64,000 bases of DNA from Flavobacterium psychrophilum. Its GTDB lineage: Bacteria > Bacteroidota > Bacteroidia > Flavobacteriales > Flavobacteriaceae. The stretch covers positions 17,429 through 81,428 of the forward strand of contig CAMBZB010000007.1 of the NCBI GenBank assembly GCA_945872245.1, given 5' to 3'. Under the pieces are notes generated by a model. The model saw only the letters and a program-made list of their open reading frames with translations. It was not told the DNA's origin and searched no databases. Position numbers and translations under genes: made by a program. This document shows, in pieces, positions 18,073 through 27,784 of this stretch. Each line of letters begins with the position of its first letter. Position 1 is the first letter of the stretch.

Positions 18073-19737
18073 ATGTTGAAAAACAATTTTAAATACATTC
18101 TGTTTTTGCTTGTGTTAATACTGGTAAGTTGTGCCAAAAGAGGGTCTATTACCGGCGGTTTAAAAGACACAATAGCTCCCATTTTGAAAATGAGTTTTCC
18201 AAAAAACTTTAGTACCAACTTTAAAGGCAACGAAATTAAATTGACTTTTGACGAGTATATCAAGTTGAAAGACTTAAAAAAGCAATTGATTATTTCGCCT
18301 CCAATGAAGAATGAACCCTTGATATTGCCGACGAATATTAGCAAATATCTTACCATAAAAATAAATGATACGCTGCAACCCAACACCACTTATAGCTTCA
18401 ATTTTGGACAAAGCATCGAAGACAACAATGAGGGAAACCCTTTCAATCAGTTCAAATATGTGTTTTCAACCGGTACATATATTGATTCATTAACTCTTGG
18501 TGGATCTATAAAAGAAGCGTACAACAAAGAAGTGGAATCATTTGTCTCGGTAATGCTCTATGATGTAAATGATAAATTCAAGGATTCAGTTGTGTACAAT
18601 GAAAATCCAAGGTATATCACCAATACTTTGGACAGCTTGAAAACTTTTAAATTAGAGAATTTAAAAGCTGGAAAATATGTTCTGGTAGCGATGAAAGATT
18701 ATAATTCGAATACTAAATTTAATCCCGAAAAAGATAAAATAGGATTCAGAAAACAGTTTATTACAATTCCGAATGATTCGCTTTTTGAGTTAAAATTATT
18801 TAAGGAATTGCGCCCTTTTAAAGCATTAAAACCCATTCAAACCTCAGAAAACAGATTAATACTTCCGTATGAAGGAGTAGCGAAAGATTCGAAAATTACA
18901 CTGAAAAACGGATCCGAAATTTTACCTTCAATTATTACCAAGTTTCCCAAGAAAGACTCGCTTCAAATTTGGTTTAAACCTTTAAAAGTAGATTCTTTGC
19001 AGTTGGCTGTGGCCAAAGACAAATACAAAGGGGATTTTACTTTTATAATTAAAACCCAGAAAAAAGACAGCTTAAAAATTAGTGCTGTTCAAAATAGCAT
19101 TTTAAATTTCAGGGAACAATTTACTTTGGAAACCGCTACACCACTGACTATATTTGACTATTCAAAAATAAAACTCTTCAATAAAGATTCTGTCGCAGTG
19201 GATTTTAAAACGGAATATGATGATTTCAACCAGCAATTATTTTTTGATTTCAACAAGGAGCCATCAGAAAAATATACTTTCAGCATTTTGCCTGGTGCAT
19301 TAACCGATTATTTGGAACGATCGAATGATACCTTGATTTATAAGTTGGCGACAAAAGAGTTAGCCGATTATGGAAATCTAACGGTTAGTCTTCAAAATGT
19401 AAAACGTTTTCCAGTAATTGTCGAATTAACCAACGAAAAAGGGAATATACTCGCAACGGAATACTCCGAAAGCAACACTAAAGTCGAATTCAATTTGGTG
19501 GAGCCTTCCCTTTTTACACTTCGGTTAATTTATGACGACAACAAAAACAAGGAATGGGATTCAGGCAATTATATAGAAAAACGCCAGGCCGAGGAAGTGG
19601 TTTATTTTTTAAAACCCATTGACGTTCGCGCCAATTGGGATGTGGAACAAGTTTTTGATGTCAGTATTCCTTATATTCCTGAAACAAAAAATAAAGTTGA
19701 CAATAAGAATAAAGGTAAATCATCCATTGGACTTTAG
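18073..19737 (+). CDS. Ig-like domain lipoprotein
   Basis: A 554-residue exported lipoprotein. The signal peptide MLKNNFKYILFLLVLILVSC has its lipobox Cys at 20, which fixes the ATG at 18073 over a GTG 24 bases upstream. The region after the anchor (PILKMSFPKNFSTNFKG, KLTFDEYIKL) matches the N-terminal Ig-like domain of a family common in Flavobacteria. Later beta-rich segments include a carboxypeptidase-regulatory-like stretch (LKAGKYVLVAMKDYNSN and FTLRLIYDDNKNKEWDSGNY). Probably outer membrane or periplasmic; exact role unknown. Its end overlaps the convergent omega-amidase gene by 18 bases. Confidence 0.82.
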   Translation: MLKNNFKYILFLLVLILVSCAKRGSITGGLKDTIAPILKMSFPKNFSTNFKGNEIKLTFDEYIKLKDLKKQLIISPPMKNEPLILPTNISKYLTIKINDTLQPNTTYSFNFGQSIEDNNEGNPFNQFKYVFSTGTYIDSLTLGGSIKEAYNKEVESFVSVMLYDVNDKFKDSVVYNENPRYITNTLDSLKTFKLENLKAGKYVLVAMKDYNSNTKFNPEKDKIGFRKQFITIPNDSLFELKLFKELRPFKALKPIQTSENRLILPYEGVAKDSKITLKNGSEILPSIITKFPKKDSLQIWFKPLKVDSLQLAVAKDKYKGDFTFIIKTQKKDSLKISAVQNSILNFREQFTLETATPLTIFDYSKIKLFNKDSVAVDFKTEYDDFNQQLFFDFNKEPSEKYTFSILPGALTDYLERSNDTLIYKLATKELADYGNLTVSLQNVKRFPVIVELTNEKGNILATEYSESNTKVEFNLVEPSLFTLRLIYDDNKNKEWDSGNYIEKRQAEEVVYFLKPIDVRANWDVEQVFDVSIPYIPETKNKVDNKNKGKSSIGL

Positions 19738-20493
19738 TTCGAATGAATCCCTGTCGTTGAGAAATCCAAATTTTTTTCTGGTTTCAAGCAAATTCTCCTT
19801 GTTTAATTCGGTTATGAAAACCCATTCTGTATCTTGCGGTTCCAACATATAATTTCCAAGAAAATCGATTGTTTGTGAATGTCCGTTGTATTCTAATTGA
19901 GAAGCGTCGAAACCAATTCTGTTCACGCCAATAGTATAACACATATTTTCGACCGAACGAGCTTTGAGCAAAATATCCCAAGCATTAATGCGCGGTTTTG
20001 GCCAATTGGCAACATAAAGCAAAACATCATAATCTTCTATATTTCGTGCAAAAACCGGGAAACGCAAATCGTAACATACCAGTGGACAAATCCTCCATCC
20101 TAAATAATCTACAATCAATTTTTTAGTGCCAGAAGTATAAACTTTGTCTTCTCCAGCCAAGGTAAACAAATGGCATTTATCATAAAATTGTACTTCGCCT
20201 GACTGAAAAACAAACACCAATCGGTTGTAGAAATTGTTGTTTTCTTCAATGATTAAACTTCCTGTAATCGCACTGTTCTTGGATTTTGCCAAAGATTGTA
20301 GCCACGAAATAGTTTCTCCTTGCATGGTTTCGCCAACGGTTGAAGGATTCATCGTAAAACCCGTAGTGAACATTTCCGGAAGCACAATCAAATCGACTTT
20401 TTCAGCAATAGAATTGATTTTTTCTTCGAAGTAGTTTCGGTTGGCTTTTGGGTTTTCCCAGAATAAGGAAGATTGGATTAATGCAACTTTCAT
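19720..20493 (-). CDS. omega-amidase / nitrilase-superfamily hydrolase
   Basis: A 257-residue carbon-nitrogen hydrolase with the Glu-Lys-Cys triad as Glu40 in VLPEMFTTGF, Lys106 in YDKCHLF and Cys140 in LVCYDLRFP. The N-terminus and triad context resemble YafV and NIT2, which hydrolyse alpha-ketoglutaramate and clean up transamination products. Substrate is inferred from that likeness. Cytoplasmic. It is a single gene, tail-to-tail with the Ig-like lipoprotein gene. Confidence 0.88.
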   Translation of the reverse strand: MKVALIQSSLFWENPKANRNYFEEKINSIAEKVDLIVLPEMFTTGFTMNPSTVGETMQGETISWLQSLAKSKNSAITGSLIIEENNNFYNRLVFVFQSGEVQFYDKCHLFTLAGEDKVYTSGTKKLIVDYLGWRICPLVCYDLRFPVFARNIEDYDVLLYVANWPKPRINAWDILLKARSVENMCYTIGVNRIGFDASQLEYNGHSQTIDFLGNYMLEPQDTEWVFITELNKENLLETRKKFGFLNDRDSFELKSNG

Positions 20494-20572
20494 TTTATAA
20501 AATTAGTAAAAATTGGCACACAGATAACGCGGATTAAACAGATAAACACGGATTTTAAATTTGGTTAAAACA

Positions 20573-20605
20573 AAAAAAGCATCCAAATCAATGAATGCGT
20601 TTTTT
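20573..20605 (-). terminator. probable terminator of the sdh operon
   Basis: On the minus strand GCATTC and GATGC-type arms flank a loop and end in seven T, 35 bases after the sdhB stop. The stem is short and imperfect. Confidence 0.45.
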
Positions 20606-20607
20606 AC

Positions 20608-20642
20608 TTTTGGCTAATGCCTTATGACTTTTGCCTAAGAAC
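20608..20642. repeat. word-repeat region after sdhB
   Basis: Contains ACTTTTGGCTAATGCC followed by ACTTTTGCCTAAGAAC, variants of the same word. A related run lies at 21795-21872 beyond the four-helix-bundle gene. Confidence 0.5.
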
Positions 20643-21388
20643 TATCCTTTCATACTTGCCGATAAATACTCTCTGTTCATACGGGCAATATTCTCCAGTG
20701 AAATTCCTTTAGGACATTCCACTTCGCAAGCTCCAGTATTGGTACAGTTTCCGAAACCTTCCGCATCCATTTGCTTGACCATATTCAAAACTCGGTCAGT
20801 CGCTTCTACTCTTCCTTGTGGCAATAAGGCGTATTGAGATACTTTTGCCGCAACGAATAGCATGGCTGACGAGTTTTTACAAGTCGCCACACAAGCTCCA
20901 CAACCAATGCAAGTAGCGGCATCAAAAGCTCTGTCGGCATCGTGTTTTGGAATTGGAATCGTATTGGCGTCTACTGGATTTCCTGATGTATTTATAGACA
21001 CGAAACCACCTGCTTGTTGTATTCTATCAAAAGCCCTTCTGTCAACCACCAAATCTTTTATAATTGGAAATGCTTTTGCTCTAAAAGGTTCGATATAGAT
21101 CTCATCTCCGTCTTTGAACATTCGCATGTGCAACTGACAAGTTGGTATTCCTCGGTCTGGCCCATGAGCTTCTCCATTGATGAACAATGAACAAGAACCA
21201 CAAATTCCTTCGCGGCAATCATGGTCAAAAGCAACTGTATCTTCGCCTTTTTGTATTAATTCTTCGTTTAAAATGTCTAACATTTCTAGGAAAGACATAT
21301 CGCTTTCGATGCCATCTACAAAATAGTCAACAATTTTTCCGGCAGAATTGGCATTTGGCTGACGCCATATTTTTAATTTAAGTTTCAT
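20642..21388 (-). CDS. sdhB: succinate dehydrogenase / fumarate reductase iron-sulfur subunit
   Basis: Carries electrons from the flavoprotein to the cytochrome b subunit through [2Fe-2S], [4Fe-4S] and [3Fe-4S] centres. The cysteines are in [12 protein letters not shown] and TCQLHM (plant-type ferredoxin part) and in [11 protein letters not shown] and [13 protein letters not shown] take the ATG at 21388 ([10 protein letters not shown], 248 residues), the usual start of the family. A second ATG at 21409 would add seven residues encoded inside a noncoding word repeat. It follows sdhA but is separated from it by a four-helix-bundle gene. Confidence 0.95.
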   Translation of the reverse strand: MKLKLKIWRQPNANSAGKIVDYFVDGIESDMSFLEMLDILNEELIQKGEDTVAFDHDCREGICGSCSLFINGEAHGPDRGIPTCQLHMRMFKDGDEIYIEPFRAKAFPIIKDLVVDRRAFDRIQQAGGFVSINTSGNPVDANTIPIPKHDADRAFDAATCIGCGACVATCKNSSAMLFVAAKVSQYALLPQGRVEATDRVLNMVKQMDAEGFGNCTNTGACEVECPKGISLENIARMNREYLSASMKG

Positions 21389-21404
21389 AATATTTAGTTT
21401 ATTG

Positions 21405-21431
21405 GCCATAAGGCAAAAGGCAAAAGTGGTA
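21405..21431. repeat. left word repeat beside four-helix-bundle gene 1
   Basis: GGCAAAAGGCAAAAG at 21412-21426 is the reverse complement, with one mismatch, of CTTCTGCCTTTTG near 21812, on the far side of the gene. Confidence 0.5.
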
Positions 21432-21794
21432 TTACTTGCTCAATGACTTTATAAAGGCGTTTAACATTTTACTTTCTTCTGTAATTATTTGTGTAATCTC
21501 GTTAAATTTTAAATCACTAATAAAATTCAATTCATTAGCTATTATAATTTGTGTTTCTAATTCAAATAATGAACCTCTTGCGATTTTCAGAAAATGAATA
21601 TAACTTATCGTTGAATTTCTTCCCCAGCCTTCAGCTATATTAGAAGGAATTGAAACCGCAGCTCTTTTTATTTGACTTTGTAAACCAAAGATTTCATCCT
21701 TTGGAAAACTTTCTAAATTAGTATAAATTGTTTTTACAAGTACGATGCCTTTTTGCCAAATCAATAAATCTTTATATGTTTTTATATCACTCAT
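21432..21794 (-). CDS. four-helix-bundle protein (23S rRNA intervening-sequence type), copy 1
   Basis: A 120-residue protein of the family first seen in intervening sequences of 23S rRNA genes and related to Avd proteins of diversity-generating retroelements. Core motif: [22 protein letters not shown], here at about 35-56, with aromatic-rich helices before and after. No enzyme motif. Molecular role unknown; relatives form pentameric barrels that bind nucleic acid. It lies between sdhA and sdhB, which are normally adjacent, and is bordered by inverted word repeats. This suggests insertion. A paralogue lies at 30061. Confidence 0.88.
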   Translation of the reverse strand: MSDIKTYKDLLIWQKGIVLVKTIYTNLESFPKDEIFGLQSQIKRAAVSIPSNIAEGWGRNSTISYIHFLKIARGSLFELETQIIIANELNFISDLKFNEITQIITEESKMLNAFIKSLSK

Positions 21795-21875
21795 TGACTT
21801 TTAACTATTAGCTTCTGCCTTTTGACTATTGGCTTTTTTCTAATTAACTTTTGGCTAATGGCTCTTGCCTATAAA
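21795..21875. repeat. right word repeat beside four-helix-bundle gene 1
   Basis: Four or more variants of TTTTGACTATTGGC and TTTTGGCTAATGGC follow each other in the gap between the four-helix-bundle gene and sdhA. No coding capacity. Confidence 0.55.
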
Positions 21876-23876
21876 CTATTTATAACTACGAGTGGCTAAT
21901 TTAATATTTTCATAAACCAAAGGCTCTTTGTGTAGCACCGCATCACTTGGTTTTCCTTTGTATTCCCAAGCGGCAACATAAGCAAAATTTTCGTCGTCAC
22001 GTTGTGCTTCTCCATCTTCGGTTTGGTATTCTTCACGAAAGTGTCCTCCACAAGATTCGTTTCGGTGTAGTGCATCTTTAGCGAACAACTCTCCTAGTTC
22101 TAAGAAATCTGCTACCCGGCCTGCTTTTGCTAATTCTGGATTAAAACTATCGGCAGTCCCCGGCACTTTAACTTCTTTATAAAATTCTTCTCGCAAAGCA
22201 GCAATTTGCACAATGGCTTCATTTAACCCTTTTTCATTTCGAGCCATACCCACATTATTCCACATTATTTTACCTAATTTCTTATGAAAATAATCAACAG
22301 ATTTTGTTCCATTGTTGTTTATGAATTGTTCGATTTGTTCTTTTACTTTTTTCTCAGCTTCCACAAATTCAGGTAAATCGGTAGATATAGGCCCTGTTTT
22401 AATTTCTGGGGCTAAATAATCCCCAATGGTGTAGGGCAATACAAAATAACCATCGGCTAAACCTTGCATCAATGCTGAAGCACCTAATCTATTGGCACCG
22501 TGATCAGAAAAATTGGATTCTCCGATAGAGAAACATCCTGGAATTGTAGTTTGTAAGTTATAATCAACCCAAGTTCCACCCATGGTGTAATGCACTGCTG
22601 GATAAATCATCATGGGAGAAGTGTACGGATCTTCGTCTACAATTTTCTCATACATTTGAAATAAGTTGCCGTATTTACTGGCAACAACTGCTCTTCCAAG
22701 TTTTATAATCAAAGCTTTATCATTTGCATCCAAACCTTTTACGAAAGCTTGTTCTTTTCCATAACGCTGAATGGCATCTGCAAAATCCAAGTAAACAGCT
22801 TCCCCTGTTTTGTTTACACCAAAACCAGCATCGCAACGCTCTTTTGCAGCTCTCGACGAAATGTCACGAGGAGCTAGATTTCCAAAAGAGGGGTATCTTC
22901 TTTCTAAATAATAATCTCTTTCTGATTCCGACAAATCTGTTGGTTTTTTCTTTCCTTCACGAATTGCTTTTGCATCTTCGAGCTTTGCAGGAACCCAAAT
23001 ACGACCGTCATTACGCAATGATTCTGACATCAAAGTCAATTTCGATTGGTGATCTCCCGAAACAGGAATACACGTGGGGTGAATTTGTGTATAACAAGGA
23101 TTGGCAAAAAAAGCTCCTTTTTTATGTATTTTCCAAGCTGCGGTGGCGTTACTTCCCATGGCGTAAGTGGAAAGAAAAAACACATTTCCGTACCCTCCAG
23201 AAGCTATAACGACCGCGTGAGCAGAATGTCTTTCAATTTCTCCTGAAACTAAATCACGGGCTATAATCCCACGAGCTTTTCCTTCAACGACTACTAAGTC
23301 TAACATCTCGTGACGACTAAAGGATTTTATTTTACCACGACCGATTTGACGGTTCATGGCTGAATAAGCGCCTAACAATAATTGTTGTCCGGTTTGTCCT
23401 TTGGCATAAAATGTTCTGGCTACCAAAGTTCCACCAAAAGAACGATTGTCCAGCAAACCACCGTATTCACGTGCCAATGGAACGCCTTGCATCACGCATT
23501 GGTCAATAATATTGGTAGAAACTTCGGCCAAACGGTGCACGTTTGCCTCACGAGAACGATAATCGCCTCCTTTGATAGTATCATAAAACAACCGGAAAGT
23601 GGAATCTCCGTCGCCTTGATAATTTTTTGCCGCGTTAATTCCTCCTTGTGCTGCAATCGAGTGTGCACGACGTGGAGAATCTTGAAAGCAAAAAGTTTTT
23701 ACGTTATAGCCCAATTCTGCCAAAGTTGCAGCGGCAGAACTTCCAGCAAGTCCAGTTCCAACAACAATAATATCGATATTACGCTTGTTGGCAGGGTTTA
23801 CTAAATTAATATGATCTTTATAATTTGTCCATTTGTCCGAAATTGAACCACTTGGAATTTTTGAATCTAATGCCAT
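21876..23876 (-). CDS. sdhA: succinate dehydrogenase / fumarate reductase flavoprotein subunit
   Basis: Oxidises succinate to fumarate at a covalently bound FAD. The 666-residue protein has the dinucleotide fold [19 protein letters not shown] (38-56) and His72 in HSIAAQGG, the expected flavin attachment. Further motifs are the capping-domain segment and [16 protein letters not shown] near the C-terminus. The type fits the menaquinone-linked Bacteroidota complex. It starts 12 bases after sdhC. Confidence 0.96.
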   Translation of the reverse strand: MALDSKIPSGSISDKWTNYKDHINLVNPANKRNIDIIVVGTGLAGSSAAATLAELGYNVKTFCFQDSPRRAHSIAAQGGINAAKNYQGDGDSTFRLFYDTIKGGDYRSREANVHRLAEVSTNIIDQCVMQGVPLAREYGGLLDNRSFGGTLVARTFYAKGQTGQQLLLGAYSAMNRQIGRGKIKSFSRHEMLDLVVVEGKARGIIARDLVSGEIERHSAHAVVIASGGYGNVFFLSTYAMGSNATAAWKIHKKGAFFANPCYTQIHPTCIPVSGDHQSKLTLMSESLRNDGRIWVPAKLEDAKAIREGKKKPTDLSESERDYYLERRYPSFGNLAPRDISSRAAKERCDAGFGVNKTGEAVYLDFADAIQRYGKEQAFVKGLDANDKALIIKLGRAVVASKYGNLFQMYEKIVDEDPYTSPMMIYPAVHYTMGGTWVDYNLQTTIPGCFSIGESNFSDHGANRLGASALMQGLADGYFVLPYTIGDYLAPEIKTGPISTDLPEFVEAEKKVKEQIEQFINNNGTKSVDYFHKKLGKIMWNNVGMARNEKGLNEAIVQIAALREEFYKEVKVPGTADSFNPELAKAGRVADFLELGELFAKDALHRNESCGGHFREEYQTEDGEAQRDDENFAYVAAWEYKGKPSDAVLHKEPLVYENIKLATRSYK

Positions 23877-23888
23877 TATAATTGAATA

Positions 23889-24557
23889 TTAAATTTGATT
23901 AAAATGATGAAACAAGGCAATAAAAATAAAACCGAAAGGAACTATAATTGCAAAAGTATATCCCAGCTTGTGCAACGCTTTGGCATATTTGTTATCAAAG
24001 CCTACCGATTGAAATGAAGAATTGAAACCGTGCCACAAATGTACTGATAACAACAAAAATGATACGCAATACAATGCGGTACGAATTGGACTTGCGAATT
24101 TATGGACCAATTCCGAGAAATATCGTGTTTCCTCTATTGCATTTACATTTACATATTTGTACATCATTTCAGCAAACCAGAAATCATAAAAATGCAATAC
24201 TAAAAACGCTAAAACTACTGAACCAGAAACAATCATGTTTCTAGATGCCCAAGAAGCATTGGCAGCCCCATTATACTTGGCGTACCCAATTGGTCTTGCA
24301 CTCCTGTTTTTAAAATCCAAAACAAAACCCATAATAAAGTGAAAAACAACACCCGAAACCAAAATGGGCTGCATGATGAATTGTACCAAAGGATTATACC
24401 CCATAAAATGGGACATCTCGTTGAAAGTATCGGCACTAAAAACCGAAGTCATGTTGATAAAAAAATGTAATGATAGAAACATAATCAAAAAAAGCCCCGA
24501 AAGTGCCATCGCAACTTTTCTTGCAATGGATGACTTTAATAACGTAGATTTTGCCAT
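23889..24557 (-). CDS. sdhC: succinate dehydrogenase cytochrome b subunit (type B)
   Basis: Single 222-residue membrane anchor with five transmembrane helices (around 15-35, 60-80, 105-125, 155-175, 195-218). It binds two hemes in the type B complex and passes electrons to menaquinone. Candidate heme ligands are the His residues in LSLHFFIN, VFHFIMGF, LVLHFYDFW and SVHLWHGF. It is first in the operon, with a predicted promoter at 24590-24620. Start chosen at MAKSTLLKSSIARK, typical of the Flavobacterium family. Confidence 0.94.
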   Translation of the reverse strand: MAKSTLLKSSIARKVAMALSGLFLIMFLSLHFFINMTSVFSADTFNEMSHFMGYNPLVQFIMQPILVSGVVFHFIMGFVLDFKNRSARPIGYAKYNGAANASWASRNMIVSGSVVLAFLVLHFYDFWFAEMMYKYVNVNAIEETRYFSELVHKFASPIRTALYCVSFLLLSVHLWHGFNSSFQSVGFDNKYAKALHKLGYTFAIIVPFGFIFIALFHHFNQI

Positions 24558-24909
24558 AAGAAATTGGAATAAAATTTATAAAAGTTGTGCAAAAATAAAG
24601 TAAATACAAATGAACTACAACCTTTTCTTTACTATTTATAATAAATCTAAAGTTGGTGATTAAGCCAACATAAACCCTTCTAAAACGGCCCTATTTTGAC
24701 ATATTATCATTATAATATGTATGTTTTCGATCTTTTTACGTTTTAATACGTTTATTTTGAGACATCCGTTTATTTGGCCTAGTAAAATATACTGTTTTGG
24801 CTTGTCGGAGAGAGCTTTTTTTAAACAAACAAAAATTAAAATGTTATTTTTCTTTTTTTGTATTCAAAGTGTCTATTTTTGATTACTCAAAGTAAAAATC
24901 CGAATTGTT
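24558..24909. other. 352-base divergent promoter region between sdhC and pepP
   Basis: AT-rich. It holds the sdhC promoter on the minus strand and a TATTTTTG box at 24874-24881 upstream of pepP. No open frame or RNA was recognised. Confidence 0.5.
24590..24620 (-). promoter_or_regulatory. predicted promoter of the sdh operon
   Basis: On the minus strand a TTG -33 element (24620-24618), a 20-base spacer and a TATTTTTG -7 box (24597-24590), about 33 bases before the sdhC start. Confidence 0.6.
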
Positions 24910-26202
24910 ATGAAATACCATCAAATCGACCGACAACTTTTCATAAAAAACCGCACCAAATTTACGGCCGAAATGAAGCCCAAAAGCATTGCGATTTTCA
25001 ACTCTAATGATATTTATCCTGTTTCTGCCGATAGCACATTGCCCTTCGCGCAACATCGTGATATTTTTTATTTAAGCGGAGTTGATCAAGAAGAAAGTAT
25101 TTTGCTGCTGTTTCCCGATGCCCCATACGAAAACCAAAGAGAAATGCTGTTCCTGAAAGAAACTAGTGAACACATTGCGGTTTGGGAAGGAGAAAAACTG
25201 AACAAAGACCAAGCTTTTGAAGTTTCAGGAATCAAAACCGTCCACTGGTTACAAGATTTCGAAAAGGTTTTATCCGAAATGATGACCTATTGCGACACAA
25301 TTTACATCAACACCAACGAGCATTATCGTGCAAACGTGCAAACCGAAACGCGTGAAGCCCGATTTGTAAAATGGTGGAAATCCAACTACCCGGCACATCA
25401 AGTTGCAAAAAGCAATCCGATTCTTCAAAGGTTGCGCTCCGTTAAAGAAAGTGAAGAATTGGATTTAATCCAAAATGCCTGCAACATTACTGAAAAAGGG
25501 TTCAGGAGATTACTTCCTTTTGTAAAACCAAACGTAATGGAATACGAAATTGAAGCCGAATTGATTCACGAGTTTGTCCGCAATCGTTCTAAAGGTTTTG
25601 CCTACACGCCGATAATCGCTTCGGGGAATAATGCCAATGTGTTACATTACATCAAAAACAACCGACAATGCAAAGCGGGAGATTTAATCTTGCTTGACGT
25701 TGCTGCTGAATATGCCAATTATTCGAGTGATTTAACAAGAACAATACCTGTTTCAGGACGTTACAACGATAGGCAAAAAGCGGTTTATAATGCTGTTTTA
25801 CGTGTTAAAAATGACGCAACAAAAATGCTGACTCCTGGGACACTCTGGAAAGAATACCATTTAGAAGTGGGAAAAATAATGACCTCGGAATTGCTTGGTT
25901 TGGGATTGATTGACAAAGCCGATGTACAAAACGAAAACCCGGATTGGCCAGCCTACAAAAAATATTTTATGCACGGCACCTCGCATCATATGGGATTAGA
26001 TACACACGATTACGGAATCCTGACCGAACCGATGCAGGCCAATATGGTTTTTACCGTTGAGCCAGGAATCTACATTCCAGCTGAAGGTTTCGGCATTCGA
26101 TTAGAGGATAATGTAGTCGTTCAGGAAACAGGCGAACCTTTCAATTTAATGCGAAATATTCCGATTGAAGTGGAGGAGATTGAGAGTTTGATGAACAGTT
26201 AA
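24910..26202 (+). CDS. pepP: Xaa-Pro aminopeptidase (aminopeptidase P)
   Basis: Removes N-terminal residues next to proline. The 430-residue protein has an N-terminal creatinase-like domain and a C-terminal pita-bread domain with two metal ions. Ligands are Asp263 and Asp274 (LLDVAAEYANYSSDLTRT), His359 in HGTSHHMGLDTHD, Glu384 in VEPGIYIP and Glu399 in RLEDNVVV. No signal peptide, so cytoplasmic. Single gene; a -7 box lies 30 bases upstream. Confidence 0.94.
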   Translation: MKYHQIDRQLFIKNRTKFTAEMKPKSIAIFNSNDIYPVSADSTLPFAQHRDIFYLSGVDQEESILLLFPDAPYENQREMLFLKETSEHIAVWEGEKLNKDQAFEVSGIKTVHWLQDFEKVLSEMMTYCDTIYINTNEHYRANVQTETREARFVKWWKSNYPAHQVAKSNPILQRLRSVKESEELDLIQNACNITEKGFRRLLPFVKPNVMEYEIEAELIHEFVRNRSKGFAYTPIIASGNNANVLHYIKNNRQCKAGDLILLDVAAEYANYSSDLTRTIPVSGRYNDRQKAVYNAVLRVKNDATKMLTPGTLWKEYHLEVGKIMTSELLGLGLIDKADVQNENPDWPAYKKYFMHGTSHHMGLDTHDYGILTEPMQANMVFTVEPGIYIPAEGFGIRLEDNVVVQETGEPFNLMRNIPIEVEEIESLMNS

Positions 26203-26342
26203 ATTTGTAATCCCTTAGTATCACTAAATTTTTCCTTTATTAAAAAAGTTCCATAAGGATTTTAGTACATTAATTTTCCTAACCTAAAATTTAATTTTAA
26301 TTGGTTTTTGATTGGGATCGTGAGGAGTTTCAAGAAATAAAA

Positions 26343-26374
26343 AAACCGACAGGTTTTTAAAACCTGTCGGGTTT
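26343..26374. terminator. terminator-like palindrome between pepP and sufD
   Basis: Stem of about 12 pairs with arms CCGACAGGTTTT and AAAACCTGTCGG, with A-tracts upstream and T-rich ends. It lies between convergent genes and is related in sequence to the palindrome at 17955. Confidence 0.7.
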
Positions 26375-26388
26375 AACTTTATAATTAA

Positions 26389-27705
26389 CTACAAATCAAA
26401 TCCTATTTTCACGCCTAATTTATTGGCGATAATAGTGGTAATGCGTTTTTTGAGTTCTGGTATTTTGATGTTTTCGATAACTGCGTTCGAGAAAGCGTAC
26501 ATCAATAAGGCTTTGGCTTCTTTTTTCGGGATGCCACGGGCTTGCATATAGAACATGGCGGTTTCGTCTAATTGTCCAACGGTACAACCATGGGAACATT
26601 TTACATCGTCGGCAAAAATCTCCAATTGTGGTTTGGCATTTATTGTTGATTTGTCGCCTAACAAAATGTTGTTGCTTTTTTGGAAAGCATTTGTTTTTTG
26701 GGCTTCTTTCTCGACATACACTTTTCCATTGAAAACACCGGTAGAACGATCGGAAAAGATACCTTTATAATCCTGGAAACTTTCGCAATTTGGAGTTGCA
26801 TGATTTACCAAAGTATAATGATCCACATGTTGTTTTTCGCCAATAATGGTGATTCCGTTTAGTGTGCTGGTCAATCGTTCTCCGAAATGATAGAAATTCA
26901 GGTTGTTTCGGGTCAAATTCCCCCCGAAAGAGAAGGTGTGAACTGATACATGGCTTTCTTTTTGTTGAGAAACGAAGGTGTTGTCAATCAGATTGGCTTC
27001 GTGATTGTCATTTTGGATTTTATAATAATCCACGATGGCACGTTTCTGAGCAAAAATCTCGGTAACCGAGTTGGTCAAAACCGGATTTTCGTTTAAACTT
27101 TGATGTCTTTCGATGATTTGAACGTGTGAATTCTCGCCCACAATCACCAAGTTTCTTGGCTGTACCAAAAGTGCTGCTTCTGAACCGGTTGAGAAATACA
27201 TAATCTCGATGGGTTTGTCCGCCACTTTGCTTTTCGGAATATTGATATAAGCTCCTTCATTGGCAAAAGCCGTATTCAGAGAAGTTAAACTTTCGTCCTT
27301 GCTCGCCACTTTATTAAAATAAGTATCGATAACCATTTTGTATTTTGGCTTATTCAATGCCGATGACATCAAGCAAACATCTATTCCCTCGTGAGTCGTG
27401 GAAGATAGATTCGAACTAAAAACACCGTCGATAAACACCAATTTGTAAGTATCGATTTCGTGTAAAAAATATTTTTTTACATCTCTGAATTCAATAGCCG
27501 TTTCGTTTTTTGGGAATACGCTAAAATCATTTTTGAGAATGGCATTCAGCGAAGTATATTTCCAAGCTTCGTCTTTTTTGGTTGGAAAACCTTTATTTTC
27601 AAAGTTTTTTAAAGCTGAAGTTCGTACATCATGAAGTTCGGTTTGAACATCGACGCGCTCTTCAAAAGCCATAAAAGACGATAGTAATTTTTCTTTTAAT
27701 TCCAT
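26389..27705 (-). CDS. sufD: Fe-S cluster assembly protein SufD
   Basis: Part of the SufBCD scaffold that builds iron-sulfur clusters. The 438-residue protein has the SufB/SufD beta-helix core and its conserved C-terminal motif (DDVKCSHGCTVGQLD, followed by FYMQARGIPKKEA). The Cys and His in KCSHGCT correspond to residues at the SufB-SufD interface. It is last in the suf operon, 79 bases after sufC. A terminator follows, so no sufS or sufE is co-transcribed downstream. Confidence 0.95.
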   Translation of the reverse strand: MELKEKLLSSFMAFEERVDVQTELHDVRTSALKNFENKGFPTKKDEAWKYTSLNAILKNDFSVFPKNETAIEFRDVKKYFLHEIDTYKLVFIDGVFSSNLSSTTHEGIDVCLMSSALNKPKYKMVIDTYFNKVASKDESLTSLNTAFANEGAYINIPKSKVADKPIEIMYFSTGSEAALLVQPRNLVIVGENSHVQIIERHQSLNENPVLTNSVTEIFAQKRAIVDYYKIQNDNHEANLIDNTFVSQQKESHVSVHTFSFGGNLTRNNLNFYHFGERLTSTLNGITIIGEKQHVDHYTLVNHATPNCESFQDYKGIFSDRSTGVFNGKVYVEKEAQKTNAFQKSNNILLGDKSTINAKPQLEIFADDVKCSHGCTVGQLDETAMFYMQARGIPKKEAKALLMYAFSNAVIENIKIPELKKRITTIIANKLGVKIGFDL

Positions 27706-27715
27706 ATTCTTTATT

Positions 27716-27779
27716 GTTTAAAGTTTAAGGTTTAAAAGTTTAAAGTTATCGTGCTAACTTTAAACTTTAGACTTTAAAC
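27716..27779. repeat. hairpin of AAAGTTTAA words between sufC and sufD
   Basis: Perfect 14-base arms at 27735-27748 and 27755-27768 with a six-base loop, plus further copies of GTTTAAAG on both sides. Could act as a processing or attenuation hairpin within the operon. Confidence 0.65.
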
Positions 27780-27784
27780 AAATT

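Noticed and set aside
22724..23209. 161-codon open frame on the plus strand within sdhA
   Set aside because: Antisense to conserved SdhA sequence, with low-complexity Leu/His-rich product. Not a gene.
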